DNA of 64,000 nucleotides from Saccharomyces paradoxus (taxonomy: Eukaryota > Ascomycota > Saccharomycetes > Saccharomycetales > Saccharomycetaceae). The stretch is from NCBI RefSeq assembly GCF_002079055.1, contig NC_047491.1, positions 310,001 to 374,000 of the forward strand, given 5' to 3'. The position numbers and the translations under genes were made by a program. Positions 1 to 10,201 of the stretch are shown here, in pieces; positions within the stretch are counted from its first letter, which is position 1, and each line of letters opens with the position of its first letter. The notes under the pieces were generated by a model, which made no database searches, was not told the DNA's origin, and worked only from the letters and a program-made list of their open reading frames with translations.

Positions 1-22
1 TTCTTACTTTGGTTTATTTTCG

Positions 23-398
23 TGTTGGAACAAGTAGTTCAAAAATATACAGGCGAGTTGATATAATAACATTATGTGCGTTCTCATCGTATACTTAGGC
101 ACATCTCTTATACGCTTATATATAATTGCAACAGTAACAGAATAATGAAACTGTTAAAAGCAATATGTAGACAATGACGCAATTGAGTTACAGATCCAAT
201 ATATACGTGGAAAATATGAGTTGTTACACTGAACATGTTATATTTACCTGACATACCACTATATTGTACTGATGATACTTAAGACGTGCCAATTGCGCGT
301 GTTATATGAACCTCTCCTTCATAGTATAGGAAGATGTACTTTTATTCTTAATTAACACCACCTTTGAATAATTTATCATCAGCAACCTTCAATTAACA
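23..398 (+). mobile_element. Solo tau-like LTR (Ty4 family), old
   Basis: The stretch opens with TGTTGGAAC, the terminus typical of yeast Ty1/copia LTRs. Its first 110 bases or so follow the Ty4 tau LTR as I remember it: the GAGTTG, CATCGTATA and TATACG blocks come in the same order and spacing. The right end is uncertain. I placed it at a terminal AACA, which gives about 376 bp against roughly 371 bp for tau. No matching 5-bp target duplication is visible and no internal Ty coding sequence adjoins it, so it reads as an old, worn solo LTR. Solo LTRs usually lie beside tRNA genes, so one may sit just left of the window. Confidence 0.5.
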
Positions 399-472
399 AA
401 AAAATAGGAAAAAAATTGGAAAAAACCTCAAAACTATGTACATATTGAAAGGAGTAAATAATCAATTTTTAT

Positions 473-2428
473 TTAAAACTTGTCATAGCTGGTTTCAAGT
501 ATCAGCTCGGCCAAGTCCTCCATGATGCACTCTTCACTGGTACTTGTATTTTCGCTATCACCCTTCCTTCTTGAGTTGCCTTCAATGTCCGCTAAATCTT
601 CCAGTAATATTTGCTTCAGCCTCAAAAGGAGCCTTCTGGCAAGAAACTTCTTTCTTTCCGTGCCTTTTAAACTGGTTATTTCCTCACTATCCAGTGACGG
701 AAGCTTGATTCTCTCGGTTAAAATCTTGACTAAACGAATTCCCTCCAACGTAACAAAGCGCTTGTCTTCTATGCTCGCTTTAAATTCCTTCCCGAACTCA
801 CCCTTCAACAAAGATTTCAAGTATTCATCTAGTATACTTTTCAGTTCCACTGTAGACACTTTATCATTCATGTTCAGATTTTTAAGGATAGGAAACAGGA
901 ACTTCCATGAATTAAACCCGTAAACTTTGCCGTTCAACTTTGATGAGTATGTGGCCTCTACGCTATCTATAAACCCCCGAATCTTGTGCAAAGTAGCTTC
1001 AGCATTTGATGCATCTTTGTTTATAACGGCCTTGAGACTTTGTCTTTGGAATGCGTTGTACACCAAAATTAACGTCCTCCTGGTTATTGAGATTTGTGCC
1101 GACGAGGCTACCCGTTCATAAATGTCCAGACACTCGTCCCCGCAAGTGGTGGGCCTCGTTGTTATGACAGTTTCCATGTATTTGTGATATATGCTCTGAT
1201 CTAACATTTGGTTGCTCTGTGCCTCTAATGTCTGAAATATTTCCATAGCAAGATCATATTCCTTGTTTTTCAAACAGTAATTCATAAATAATCCCACAAC
1301 ATGTTTGTTGAGAGGAAAGGGCTTATTGATGTTCCAATGACTTAGTGGAACTAATGTAGGAATATCGCTTTGTGTCAAATACTTCTTGAAAATGGTCTTA
1401 TCAAATTGAAAATATTCACAGAGGGCCCATAGTCCCATTCCTTGCTTCTCAATATTTGGTGACTTCTGGCTACATATTACTTCACAGTACTCAAATAACA
1501 ATTTAGAATCGACACAATAGTCTGGTATTTTATTCATCAAATCATTGAGTACCACCATAAAACGTTTCTCATCGGCAATCCTAGTACAAGATCTTATCAT
1601 TAAGGTATATGTAATACTATCCTTTTTCAAACCTGGGCACTTTATATTAAGAAGTTTGAACACTAGTGTTTCATCGGTACAATTTATCAGTGCCGCCAAA
1701 GCGGTATTATATTCTATTTCCGTGAGCTCATTTTTGTCACACAAACTATCTATAGTCTTCAAAACAAGTTCTCCGTATTTTTTTGAGACCAAATTGTCTT
1801 GTTTTGAGAGCCCATTAAAGAGGATTGTGATGGAATGTTGATCAATAGGGACTCCCCATTTTTTTCGCCAATTGAAGATATCTACAGCACTTTGTTGGGA
1901 CTGCACAACTTCGAAATAATATTTCATAATCAAATTCATCCCAACGACGCCTTTCTTTTTAGCTAGCCTAGCCAAAAAGACAGCTTTTTCCAGTTGTCCT
2001 CTTTTCAAAAATTTTTGAACATCATTGGCGATTAATTTGGAATCACGTAACTGTTCTCCATTGACGCCTAGTATGGTATAAAAGAGTCTCTTATCTTTGG
2101 TTAAGGATAGGAACTTCAAGTCGCTTTGGCTAGTTGGCCCCAGTTTTGTATCTGCTAATGTCTCATTATTTATTTTATGAAATTTTCGAAGAATATGAAA
2201 AGCTTGATCCTTGGGATATGCTGTCTTTTGTAATTTCTTCAATTGTCTTCTTTTCTTAGAATTTATTCTCTCCAATTGCTTGGACGTTTTATTTAATATG
2301 AAACCGTGACGTTCTAGCTCATGAAGTCTTTCTTTTACTTGAGTTTTCCGCAGATTTGTCAATGAATGAAAAGACCTTCTCAGTAGAGACTCTGTGAGAT
2401 TGAGTGCAATGTTTATTCGGGATAGCAT
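473..2428 (-). CDS. MRX1: MRX1 orthologue (YER077C), mitochondrial gene-expression factor
   Basis: A 651-residue protein matching yeast YER077C/Mrx1, reported as a component of mitochondrial MIOREX expressosome assemblies. The N-terminus (MLSRINIALNLTESLLRRSF) is basic and amphipathic, as expected of a mitochondrial presequence, and is followed by a Lys/Arg-rich stretch to about residue 75. The rest looks alpha-helical and PPR/TPR-like, with no catalytic motif that I recognise. I chose the ATG at 2428 because it is the first ATG in frame. The frame stays open for 38 more codons upstream, to a TAA near 2543-2545, without another ATG. I remember the S. cerevisiae protein as 688 residues, so the annotated start may differ between species. 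Molecular function is not established here. Confidence 0.9.
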   Translation of the reverse strand: MLSRINIALNLTESLLRRSFHSLTNLRKTQVKERLHELERHGFILNKTSKQLERINSKKRRQLKKLQKTAYPKDQAFHILRKFHKINNETLADTKLGPTSQSDLKFLSLTKDKRLFYTILGVNGEQLRDSKLIANDVQKFLKRGQLEKAVFLARLAKKKGVVGMNLIMKYYFEVVQSQQSAVDIFNWRKKWGVPIDQHSITILFNGLSKQDNLVSKKYGELVLKTIDSLCDKNELTEIEYNTALAALINCTDETLVFKLLNIKCPGLKKDSITYTLMIRSCTRIADEKRFMVVLNDLMNKIPDYCVDSKLLFEYCEVICSQKSPNIEKQGMGLWALCEYFQFDKTIFKKYLTQSDIPTLVPLSHWNINKPFPLNKHVVGLFMNYCLKNKEYDLAMEIFQTLEAQSNQMLDQSIYHKYMETVITTRPTTCGDECLDIYERVASSAQISITRRTLILVYNAFQRQSLKAVINKDASNAEATLHKIRGFIDSVEATYSSKLNGKVYGFNSWKFLFPILKNLNMNDKVSTVELKSILDEYLKSLLKGEFGKEFKASIEDKRFVTLEGIRLVKILTERIKLPSLDSEEITSLKGTERKKFLARRLLLRLKQILLEDLADIEGNSRRKGDSENTSTSEECIMEDLAELILETSYDKF

Positions 2429-2740
2429 TCTAGCAAATATGCGAGTGTCTATAACTATTCTTGAAGACTGTAGTGACTTAAAGGACGCTTGATTCAGATT
2501 CTTGGTTCTCTGGTGCTCTTTTGTAGTTTTTAGGCCACATCTTTATTTCGCCGTAACTAAAAATAAAAACTAAACAGTAGTTCTCAAGAAGAAGAGGAAA
2601 AAACAAAAAGAAAGCTGGAGAAGAAAAGTATTCAAACGATTTTCAGTAGGTTGTTGGAATTTTCCGTCAATTTTAAAAAGATACTAAATCGATAAGTTAT
2701 GTATCCGTATATACAGGGTGTACTCAATTTCGCAAAACCA
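2429..2740. other. Intergenic, MRX1 upstream / ICP55 downstream
   Basis: This is the promoter side of MRX1 and the 3' side of ICP55, both on the minus strand. It is AT-rich with A-runs near 2560-2640. I see no RNA gene, repeat or clear factor site. Confidence 0.5.
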
Positions 2741-4276
2741 TTACAATGGTGCCATCTCGTCCTCTTTGAATTTTGTAGATACGCCATTCTGCATGACATT
2801 TTCTAAATCGTCAATCTCTTTTACTGCTTCAACCGTTAAATTAGTGTAGGCATCTTCACCGATGGCTATATCATCTTCAATTCTTATTCCGACATTTCTA
2901 AAGTAAGATGGAAATGATTCATCGTTAGGAATATATAAACCCGGTTCAATAGTGATAACTTGACCAGGCTTCAGTGGTTCGTACCTGGAAACTTTAGACA
3001 CATCGTGAACGTCTAGACCTAAATTATGGCCAATATAGTGGGGGTATAATTTTTCAACATTCCAACCGGAGACTTTATCTATGCCTAAATTTTTCAGCTC
3101 TTGTTTCATCAACGTAATACTCTCTTCATGAATATCGTGGAGAGAATAGTTATTGTTAGCTTTACACAGTTTGATGCAGTCACGCTGGACATTTAATACA
3201 GCTTCGTAGAGGTCTCTTTGTGCAGCGGTGAATTTCCCATTATTGGGCCACGTCCTCGAAATATCAGCACAATAACCACCCAAGGAACCTGCGGCGTCTA
3301 CAAGAACCATTTCATCGTCAAACATAACATCATCGTTTCTTGTGTAATGGATACACAAAGAATTCGAACCCGTAGCGACCACGGGAATATATGCATCTTT
3401 ATCACAGCCACCGGATATAAATTTGTAATGAAGAAAGGAATCTAAAGTTCTCTCATTCCTAAACCTTTTGGCAAAGGCTTGGTTAAACGATCTTCCTGAT
3501 ATTTGGCCCGCCCTTCTCATAATTCTCAATTCTTGAGGAGATTTGATCTTACGGAACTCTGCAATTCTTTTACTAATGGGCTTGATAGTCTTGTTCGCAA
3601 TGGAATTCAAAGATCGATTACTATTCCCACTGCCATCCAAGAAGCTCTTGATGTGCTTAAAATTGGATGAACTTGAATTAGAAGTCGATAACACATCAAA
3701 ATAGATGAAGTCATTCCTGTTAATTATTTTGGGCAAGTATTTGGACAAATCACTAATGGAAGCAGATTCATCAGCGTTGAAAATTTCCTGAGCACCATAA
3801 ACGCCAGACCTGAATCCTTCCCACTTTTCGGCAAATGCATCCTTTGGTGGGACCAGCATGTGGAAAATTGTATCACTTAAGTTATCAGTTGGCTTTTCTA
3901 AAACCATGACTGAATTAGGTTCGTTCCAACCACTAAGATAAAACAAGTCATTTTCCTGTTGGAAGGGGTAAAATACTGCTCCAGATGCAAATTGGATATC
4001 ATTACCAGCTAAAATCACACAACTTTTGGGAGGCAAGGTTTCCGCCAACCTAATTCTTCTTTCATAGTACTCCAGGGCTGGAATACCTGGTGTCAACTCG
4101 CCTGACTTGATAAGGAACGGCCTTGTCTCATGCAATGGCTGGCCTGCCTCAATAGGGATTCTGACTCTATTAGTAAAAGGATGACTTTTTTGTTGTTCCA
4201 GTGGCGATATCAACTTCGAGAAGTGCCTTTGACAAGATTGCAGAGAAAACCGTACTGGGTTTATTCTATGTAGCAT
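2741..4276 (-). CDS. ICP55: ICP55, mitochondrial intermediate cleaving aminopeptidase
   Basis: 511 residues, the same length as yeast Icp55. It is an M24B (aminopeptidase P-like) metallopeptidase that removes a destabilising residue from matrix proteins after MPP cleavage, so it shapes N-end-rule stability of the mitochondrial proteome. The first 30 residues (MLHRINPVRFSLQSCQRHFS) form a basic presequence. The AMP_N domain follows, then the catalytic pita-bread fold with its metal ligands: the aspartates in LVDAAGSLGGYCADISRTW, the histidine in YIGHNLGLDVHD and the glutamates in TIEPGLYIP and RIEDD. It diverges from YER079W across a 559-bp gap. Confidence 0.96.
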   Translation of the reverse strand: MLHRINPVRFSLQSCQRHFSKLISPLEQQKSHPFTNRVRIPIEAGQPLHETRPFLIKSGELTPGIPALEYYERRIRLAETLPPKSCVILAGNDIQFASGAVFYPFQQENDLFYLSGWNEPNSVMVLEKPTDNLSDTIFHMLVPPKDAFAEKWEGFRSGVYGAQEIFNADESASISDLSKYLPKIINRNDFIYFDVLSTSNSSSSNFKHIKSFLDGSGNSNRSLNSIANKTIKPISKRIAEFRKIKSPQELRIMRRAGQISGRSFNQAFAKRFRNERTLDSFLHYKFISGGCDKDAYIPVVATGSNSLCIHYTRNDDVMFDDEMVLVDAAGSLGGYCADISRTWPNNGKFTAAQRDLYEAVLNVQRDCIKLCKANNNYSLHDIHEESITLMKQELKNLGIDKVSGWNVEKLYPHYIGHNLGLDVHDVSKVSRYEPLKPGQVITIEPGLYIPNDESFPSYFRNVGIRIEDDIAIGEDAYTNLTVEAVKEIDDLENVMQNGVSTKFKEDEMAPL

Positions 4277-4835
4277 ATCAATAGAAAATCAACACTCTTT
4301 TTTCCTTTTCCAATTATATTCTCCTTTCGAATTATTAGACTTCCTTTAGCGTAATCGATCTTCTCTTTGCAGTGCAGTTAGCGATCGTTATTCCAGATGA
4401 GTTGATATATATTTACTCTATCTTGTACTATTTTTATGAACAAGAAAGGCTATTATCACAATACCTTTGGTTTCTATCTAAGTCTATGAGTGTGTTACAT
4501 AATTGCATTTGACCATTCCGAGAAATAAGTCATTCTTCGTTTTTCTCTCTTTACCTTTTGATGGTGCGGCTTTCGTATCTGCGTCTCATCCCTCCCCCCT
4601 TACCGCTCGCCAGAACTGTCTAGCTTAGCAATTCTCTATCAACCTGCTATTCCAATTATTCTATCTACCGTACGTTGCAGTTTTTTATCGAACGTGCTAA
4701 CACGCACCGTAAACGTTTAAATATGAATATTTTAATATTTAATTCAGTATATGTATCTATAGTAAAAAAGGATAACAACAATAGTAACAAAAGGAACAGA
4801 CAGACAAGATAACAAAAAGAAGCAGATAATTAATA
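4277..4835. other. Divergent promoter region ICP55 / YER079W
   Basis: This 559-bp region serves two divergent genes. It holds pyrimidine-rich tracts (around 4540-4610) and an AT-rich, partly self-complementary block near 4715-4745. A-rich sequence lies just before the YER079W ATG. I recognise no specific factor site. Confidence 0.45.
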
Positions 4836-5468
4836 ATGCCTGACTCATCACATTCAATAAGTTCAAAAGATATTGCATCTGCTATCTCTCTCTATGATCA
4901 ATCCATTTACACTAATAATAGGTCTGCTAACCTGGACTTAGACCAGAGATCAATGAGCCCTTCCAATATTGCTTACGGTGAAGATAGGATAACAAGAACG
5001 AACTCGGGTTGTTCCATCACATCAGGCGCCTCAATGATTGCCACAAAGGATGGTATTCAGGGGAGTAATGTCAAAAGAGACGGGATTCCGAAATATTCAC
5101 TTAATTTATTAAACTCCATGGTTCGAAAACAATACGATCACAATAATGGAACAAAGTCTCCTACTTCAAAGACTAACAATATGGTTGACCCAAAGAACAA
5201 AAAGAAGGACAAAAAAAAGAAGAACGACAAGGATGATGAATTTAAGGTGGCCCATAATCAGAGCAAAAAGTTCTACAAACTCAACACCACTTCCAACTCT
5301 AATCTTACCTCTGATTCTACGACTTCATTATCGGACCAGTTTTATTTCCAGAAAAGTAACGCTGATTCTGCTCCGTTGGACAATGCAAATTACCCCCACT
5401 CCGATCATTCCCCTTCTCTAAACTCTATGGATAATACTACAAAGCATAGCAGTAACGTGCACACTTGA
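4836..5468 (+). CDS. YER079W orthologue, unknown function
   Basis: 210 residues, apparently soluble and largely disordered. The sequence is Ser/Asn/Thr-rich throughout, with a strongly basic Lys/Asp patch near residues 118-135 (KNKKKDKKKKNDKDDE). There is no signal peptide, membrane segment or catalytic motif. It matches the uncharacterised S. cerevisiae gene YER079W by order and length. Many Ser and Thr residues sit next to basic residues (for example RSMSPS), so phosphorylation is likely but is only inferred. The ATG at 4836 follows an A-rich leader and has A at -3. Confidence 0.85.
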   Translation: MPDSSHSISSKDIASAISLYDQSIYTNNRSANLDLDQRSMSPSNIAYGEDRITRTNSGCSITSGASMIATKDGIQGSNVKRDGIPKYSLNLLNSMVRKQYDHNNGTKSPTSKTNNMVDPKNKKKDKKKKNDKDDEFKVAHNQSKKFYKLNTTSNSNLTSDSTTSLSDQFYFQKSNADSAPLDNANYPHSDHSPSLNSMDNTTKHSSNVHT

Positions 5469-5872
5469 ATCGTGTTACCACAGCAGCTTTATTGCTTGAC
5501 TTTTGAGAGTAAAGGAAAGAAAGAATATATAAATGATACGTTTATATCAGTTACGAAATATAAAACAAAAAAAGGATCACATAAGAAAATTTGTTGATAT
5601 ATGCCCACATATTTCAGTCAGTTATACAACGTTTAACTGTTTCCTTTTCATCGTATTATTCTCTTCTTATGTAAAGCTTTTAATAGTAATAATATTATAA
5701 TAAATATTCGTTTTGGAACTTGCTAATTTTCAATGTTCAATACATTATCGGGCCGATTGCTGACCAGCCAAACTTTAAGCCGAACTCAATTTAGTAAACT
5801 CCCTTTTCCCCATCAGCGAAGAAGAAATAGCAAAATTATTCAACAAGTAAGGCAACAACGCAAAGACCAAGC
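5469..5872. other. Intergenic, YER079W 3' end and AIM9 promoter
   Basis: AT-rich, with TATATAA-like polyadenylation-type sequence just after YER079W (5525-5545) and TAATAATATTATAATAA near 5685-5703. I see no RNA gene or repeat. Confidence 0.45.
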
Positions 5873-7762
5873 ATGATTAGATACACTGTCGCTGGCTCTT
5901 CCAGAAGAAGTGCGCTAGGAGTTTCCAGAAGAGTGGGTACAATTAAATATATCACCACCATCACTACTACCCCCAAAAGATTCATTTCCAGTAAGCCAAA
6001 TGAAGTCTTTACCAAGCTAACAAATGACAATGATCCAAAAAGAGATGCCTTTTTCAAATACACGTGGGGCTCATGGCTTAAGAATGATAAGCAACAAAAG
6101 GAAAAAAGATTCACCAAGTTTTCGATTGAAGGTTTAAATCGCATTCTTAATGACGTCTATATTCAATCTAATGAAATGGCTAAAGCCCCCGACGGTAAGA
6201 TCTTACCGCCAGTATTCAACAAGAACTTAACCGTCTCATTAGTCAATAACGTTATACCAAAGAATATAGGAAAGATCAACCCAAATGAAAAAGTCCAAGT
6301 AACCACATTATCCAGTATTCACGAAGGCAAACACCATAGAATATACAAGGTGGACACGAATTTGAATAAAGCGTTTATCTTGAGGATTCCTTACCCACTG
6401 GAAAATGAAAACGCTCTATCATACAGAATAAGAAGTGAAGTAGCAACCATGGATTTTGCTGACTTGAAGTTGGGCATTAAGGTTCCCAAGATTTTTTGTT
6501 ATGGTGTCAATTCTTTAAACCCTATAAGGCAGCCTTTTGTCTTGCAACAATTTATCGAAGGTGACCTGTTGATGAAAGATTGGGATCCATTAATGGAAGA
6601 TGGTTCTTCCAATCAAGAGAAATTTGACAATGTTATTAAACAAGTTTCCGATTTCCAGTCGAAGTTAATATCACTGAAATTAAATGCATTCGGATCCATA
6701 TATTTCAACAATGACTTCAAGGACGGACATGATAAGGAGTTTGTTAGGGAAAACATATACGACGGAGAAACTAATCCAGACTTACAAAATAGATGGAAAA
6801 TTGGGCCATCTGTGGAAAGATGTCTTTGGAGACATAAATCACATTTGGATTTTCAGAAACAAATGGAACCACTTTTGGGCCCATGGTCAAAGAAGTCGCC
6901 AATGGACATAATTAAGAATACTGGCCTATTGGAAGCTGAAAATGCTAAAACTAGATTGGCCAAGAAAGAAGCGGGGAGTTCACCTGAATTGGTGTGTTCT
7001 CGAACTTTGGAGGAGCAAGTAACCACATATGAAAATTTAGCCAAGATTGCACCGGATTTATTCAATGTCAAGACCAAAGCTATCCCGAATATGCAAGAAT
7101 TATTGTCACCACGTTTGTTTCATCCTGATTTAGACCCCATGAATATCATTGTTAACAAAGAGGCACAGGAAGCTTATCTATTGGATTTTGAAGGAGCTTG
7201 TGCCAAGCCTTTCATTTTACAGAATTCGCCACAATTCATCGCCTATGATGGGCCCAAGATTTATGACCTAAAGGAAGACATAACCGATTATGACAAATTA
7301 TCTGAAGCGGAAAAGGCGCAATATCAATTCATGTATAAGCGCACCCGTAATCAACATCAATGGGAGAAAAAATTAAATGACAATAATCCTCAATTAATCA
7401 CTGCGGTCGCTCCACCCGTCAAGTTACTGAGAAGCCCATATATCGCAGCAGTCGAAAGAAAAACGGAAGAAGAGTACTTATTAATCGATGAATCACTATT
7501 GCAATTGAAGGAAGTGTGGGACATCTTTGCCCAAAATGATTTGGTGAACCAAAAAAAGTTTCCTCTAACCTACAGTAAAGAAGATATTGAAAGGCATGTT
7601 GAAGATTTGCAAAAATTACACGAAAAGCTAATCTCTACGCCATTTGCTGCTACTCAAGGCTGGATTCCTCAAGATATGTTTGACCAACTGTTAAAATCTG
7701 GCAGTATTGTTAAACAAGAAAACGGAGATTACACCGTGAAGCAACCTGAACCTACCAAATAA
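5873..7762 (+). CDS. AIM9: AIM9 (FMP29), mitochondrial kinase-like protein
   Basis: 629 residues, close to yeast Aim9 (about 627). An Arg/Ser/Thr-rich N-terminus ([20 protein letters not shown]) suggests matrix import. The centre has an aminoglycoside-phosphotransferase or choline-kinase-like fold: a nucleotide-binding lobe around residues 140-220, then the catalytic-loop signature [11 protein letters not shown] (near 420) and the metal-binding motif YLLDFEG (near 440). The substrate is unknown. In yeast, loss alters mitochondrial genome inheritance, hence the AIM name. AIM10 lies nearby but belongs to an unrelated family. Confidence 0.93.
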   Translation: MIRYTVAGSSRRSALGVSRRVGTIKYITTITTTPKRFISSKPNEVFTKLTNDNDPKRDAFFKYTWGSWLKNDKQQKEKRFTKFSIEGLNRILNDVYIQSNEMAKAPDGKILPPVFNKNLTVSLVNNVIPKNIGKINPNEKVQVTTLSSIHEGKHHRIYKVDTNLNKAFILRIPYPLENENALSYRIRSEVATMDFADLKLGIKVPKIFCYGVNSLNPIRQPFVLQQFIEGDLLMKDWDPLMEDGSSNQEKFDNVIKQVSDFQSKLISLKLNAFGSIYFNNDFKDGHDKEFVRENIYDGETNPDLQNRWKIGPSVERCLWRHKSHLDFQKQMEPLLGPWSKKSPMDIIKNTGLLEAENAKTRLAKKEAGSSPELVCSRTLEEQVTTYENLAKIAPDLFNVKTKAIPNMQELLSPRLFHPDLDPMNIIVNKEAQEAYLLDFEGACAKPFILQNSPQFIAYDGPKIYDLKEDITDYDKLSEAEKAQYQFMYKRTRNQHQWEKKLNDNNPQLITAVAPPVKLLRSPYIAAVERKTEEEYLLIDESLLQLKEVWDIFAQNDLVNQKKFPLTYSKEDIERHVEDLQKLHEKLISTPFAATQGWIPQDMFDQLLKSGSIVKQENGDYTVKQPEPTK

Positions 7763-7964
7763 CCTATGTTTTTTCCTTTTTCTTTATTTCACTCATCTGT
7801 ATATAACGATAACTAAGTGCTTACGTTGGAACTCTTTTCTGTAAACAATAAAGTTACTCCCATTTACCCACCAACGTAACAATGCTTAATGTATAGATAA
7901 GGCTTCCTAAAACGTTTGCGGTGTTTGGGTGCAATCGGCGGAAAAGCGGAACTCTCAAATTTGC

Positions 7965-7992
7965 GATAGGTGGAGATACATCTCCACCTATC
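7965..7992. promoter_or_regulatory. 28-bp perfect palindrome, probable Cha4 serine-response UAS
   Basis: Two perfect 13-bp arms (GATAGGTGGAGAT and its complement) are separated by only 2 bases. The core GGAGAT...ATCTCC fits the Zn2Cys6 factor Cha4, which in S. cerevisiae activates SRG1 upstream of SER3 when serine is plentiful. It lies 28 bp upstream of the SRG1 TATA box at 8020. The palindrome is seen directly. Assignment to Cha4 comes from the known biology of this locus and motif similarity. Confidence 0.7.
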
Positions 7993-8019
7993 TCCCCATT
8001 ACTTTGAATTTTCCTCAAA

Positions 8020-8028
8020 TATATAAAG
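8020..8028 (+). promoter_or_regulatory. TATA box of the SRG1 unit
   Basis: TATATAAAG lies 566 bp before the SER3 ATG. That matches an SRG1 start roughly 475 bp upstream of SER3, as known in S. cerevisiae. Confidence 0.6.
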
Positions 8029-8110
8029 AGAACTGCAAATCCATAAAACTACCATTACTTGATCCTAAGATTTTGCAATGTTTTTACTTTTTTATTAGCA
8101 GTCGACCAAT

Positions 8111-8661
8111 GTCTTTGTTTGACCATGTTGTGTGCTAATATGACAAATTAAAAATTTTAGTTAAGCATTTGGGCTGGCCTTAATATTTAACAAAAAGCTA
8201 ATTTTTTTTGTGGGCCCACTTTCGATAGTTAGTCACTAGCGGAAGCTCAGGAAGAGCAGCTTTGGTCTCTCAGCACTTTAATCCTGCTTCTCGTTCCCAC
8301 TTAATTTCGCAGTTTATTGTCCTTGACTTCTACCACGAGAAAAAAAATTAGGAAAATACAACACTGCCCGTGCAGAGTTTTCTGAGCGGAATGAAAAAAT
8401 TAAATTAATGTCCAAGTTATGAGTAATTACTTCGTTGTAGGGAGGGAGCAGAGCCAAAGGAAATTTTTAAAATTGTTAAATATATAAAGGAAGAACCATT
8501 CCTGATTACTTTACTTTTTCGATTCTTGTCAGTTATCTTAGTAAAATACAAAACTCTATAAAGAACCACAGGAAAATCAGCAGCAATGACAAGCATTGAC
8601 ATTAACAACTTACAAAATACCTTTCAACAAGCCATGAATATGAGCGGCTCTGCAGGCGCTG
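8111..8661 (+). ncRNA. SRG1: SRG1 intergenic regulatory transcript (predicted)
   Basis: In S. cerevisiae, transcription of SRG1 across the SER3 promoter assembles nucleosomes there and represses SER3 when serine is available. Here the expected parts are in order: a Cha4-like palindrome, a TATA box at 8020, an 800-bp gap with no gene, then a second TATA box for SER3 itself at 8481. The start and end given are estimates carried over from the known -475 start and about 550-nt length. They are not read from this DNA. No protein is encoded. Confidence 0.55.
8481..8489 (+). promoter_or_regulatory. TATA box of SER3
   Basis: TATATAAAG lies 105 bp upstream of the SER3 ATG and repeats the same 9-mer as the SRG1 TATA box. 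It sits inside the region that SRG1 transcription would cross. Confidence 0.65.
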
Positions 8662-9995
8662 TTTGTACTTCGCCTACTCAATCTTTTATGAACACCGTTC
8701 CACAGCGTTTGAATGCTGTAAAGCAACCAAAAATTTTGAAGCCTTTCTCAACAGGTGACATGAAAATCTTATTACTAGAAAACGTCAATCAAACTGCCAT
8801 TACGATTTTCGAAGAGCAAGGTTACCAAGTCGAATTCTATAAATCTTCATTGCCCGAAGAGGAGTTGATCGAAAAGATCAAGGACGTTCATGCTATTGGT
8901 ATCAGATCAAAAACCAGATTAACTTCAAATGTCCTACAACATGCGAAGAATCTGGTTTGTATTGGCTGTTTCTGCATCGGCACTAACCAAGTTGACCTAG
9001 ACTACGCTACCAGCAGAGGCATTGCTGTTTTCAACTCGCCTTTTTCCAATTCAAGATCCGTAGCGGAATTGGTTATCGCTGAAATCATTAGTTTAGCAAG
9101 ACAATTAGGTGACAGATCTATTGAATTACATACTGGCACATGGAATAAGGTTGCTGCCAGATGTTGGGAAGTAAGAGGAAAAACTCTTGGTATTATTGGG
9201 TACGGTCACATTGGTTCCCAACTATCAGTTCTTGCAGAAGCCATGGGGTTGCATGTGTTATACTATGATATTGTAACTATCATGGCCTTGGGTACTGCCA
9301 GACAAGTCTCTACCTTAGACGAATTACTGAATAAATCTGACTTTGTGACATTGCATGTTCCAGCTACTCCTGAGACCAATAAAATGATATCTGCTCCACA
9401 ATTTGCCGCTATGAAGGATGGCGCTTATGTCATTAACGCTTCAAGAGGTACTGTCGTAGACATTCCATCTTTGATCCAAGCTGTGAAAGCCAACAAAATT
9501 GCGGGGGCTGCTTTGGATGTTTATCCTCATGAACCAGCTAAAAATGGTGAGGGTTCATTTAACGATGACTTGAATAGCTGGACTTCTGAATTGGTTTCGT
9601 TACCAAATATCATCTTGACACCACACATTGGTGGGTCTACAGAAGAAGCCCAAAGCTCAATCGGTATCGAAGTGGCTACCGCATTGTCCAAATATATCAA
9701 TGAAGGTAACTCTGTCGGTTCAGTCAACTTCCCAGAAGTGGCATTGAAGTCATTGTCTTATGATCAAGAGAACACCGTACGCGTGCTGTATATTCACCAA
9801 AATGTACCAGGTGTTTTGAAGACTGTCAACGATATTTTATCAAATCATAACATTGAAAAACAATTTTCTGATTCAAACGGTGAAATTGCTTATTTAATGG
9901 CCGATATCTCTTCTGTTGACCAAAGCGATATTAAAGATATTTATGAGCAACTAAATCAAACTTCCGCTAAGATCTCAATCAGATTACTGTATTGA
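8586..9995 (+). CDS. SER3: SER3, D-3-phosphoglycerate dehydrogenase
   Basis: 469 residues, full length. It oxidises 3-phosphoglycerate to 3-phosphohydroxypyruvate with NAD, the first step of serine and glycine synthesis in the cytosol. The Rossmann NAD-binding motif GYGHIG lies near residue 206. The D-isomer-specific 2-hydroxyacid dehydrogenase signatures follow, including INASRGTVVD and TPHIGGST with its catalytic histidine. The last 75 residues form an ACT-type regulatory domain, usually the serine sensor. It differs from S. cerevisiae Ser3 by only a few residues, mostly in the C-terminal 100. Control is probably by SRG1 transcription through its promoter. Confidence 0.97.
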   Translation: MTSIDINNLQNTFQQAMNMSGSAGAVCTSPTQSFMNTVPQRLNAVKQPKILKPFSTGDMKILLLENVNQTAITIFEEQGYQVEFYKSSLPEEELIEKIKDVHAIGIRSKTRLTSNVLQHAKNLVCIGCFCIGTNQVDLDYATSRGIAVFNSPFSNSRSVAELVIAEIISLARQLGDRSIELHTGTWNKVAARCWEVRGKTLGIIGYGHIGSQLSVLAEAMGLHVLYYDIVTIMALGTARQVSTLDELLNKSDFVTLHVPATPETNKMISAPQFAAMKDGAYVINASRGTVVDIPSLIQAVKANKIAGAALDVYPHEPAKNGEGSFNDDLNSWTSELVSLPNIILTPHIGGSTEEAQSSIGIEVATALSKYINEGNSVGSVNFPEVALKSLSYDQENTVRVLYIHQNVPGVLKTVNDILSNHNIEKQFSDSNGEIAYLMADISSVDQSDIKDIYEQLNQTSAKISIRLLY

Positions 9996-10201
9996 ATACG
10001 CGATTAATCCTTATGCTGCCACATTTCGTACATGAGCAAAAGTTTCCTGTGAAGTATTTTTCTATAAACTATAAACTATAAAACGCAAAATAAAAGAATC
10101 AAAAAATGGAAAAAATAGAATGCCTGAGGCATTAATAATGATTATCTATTTTATATATACATACAAAATCATTTAAGTTTTTTTTTATCGATTTTTTCGA
10201 T

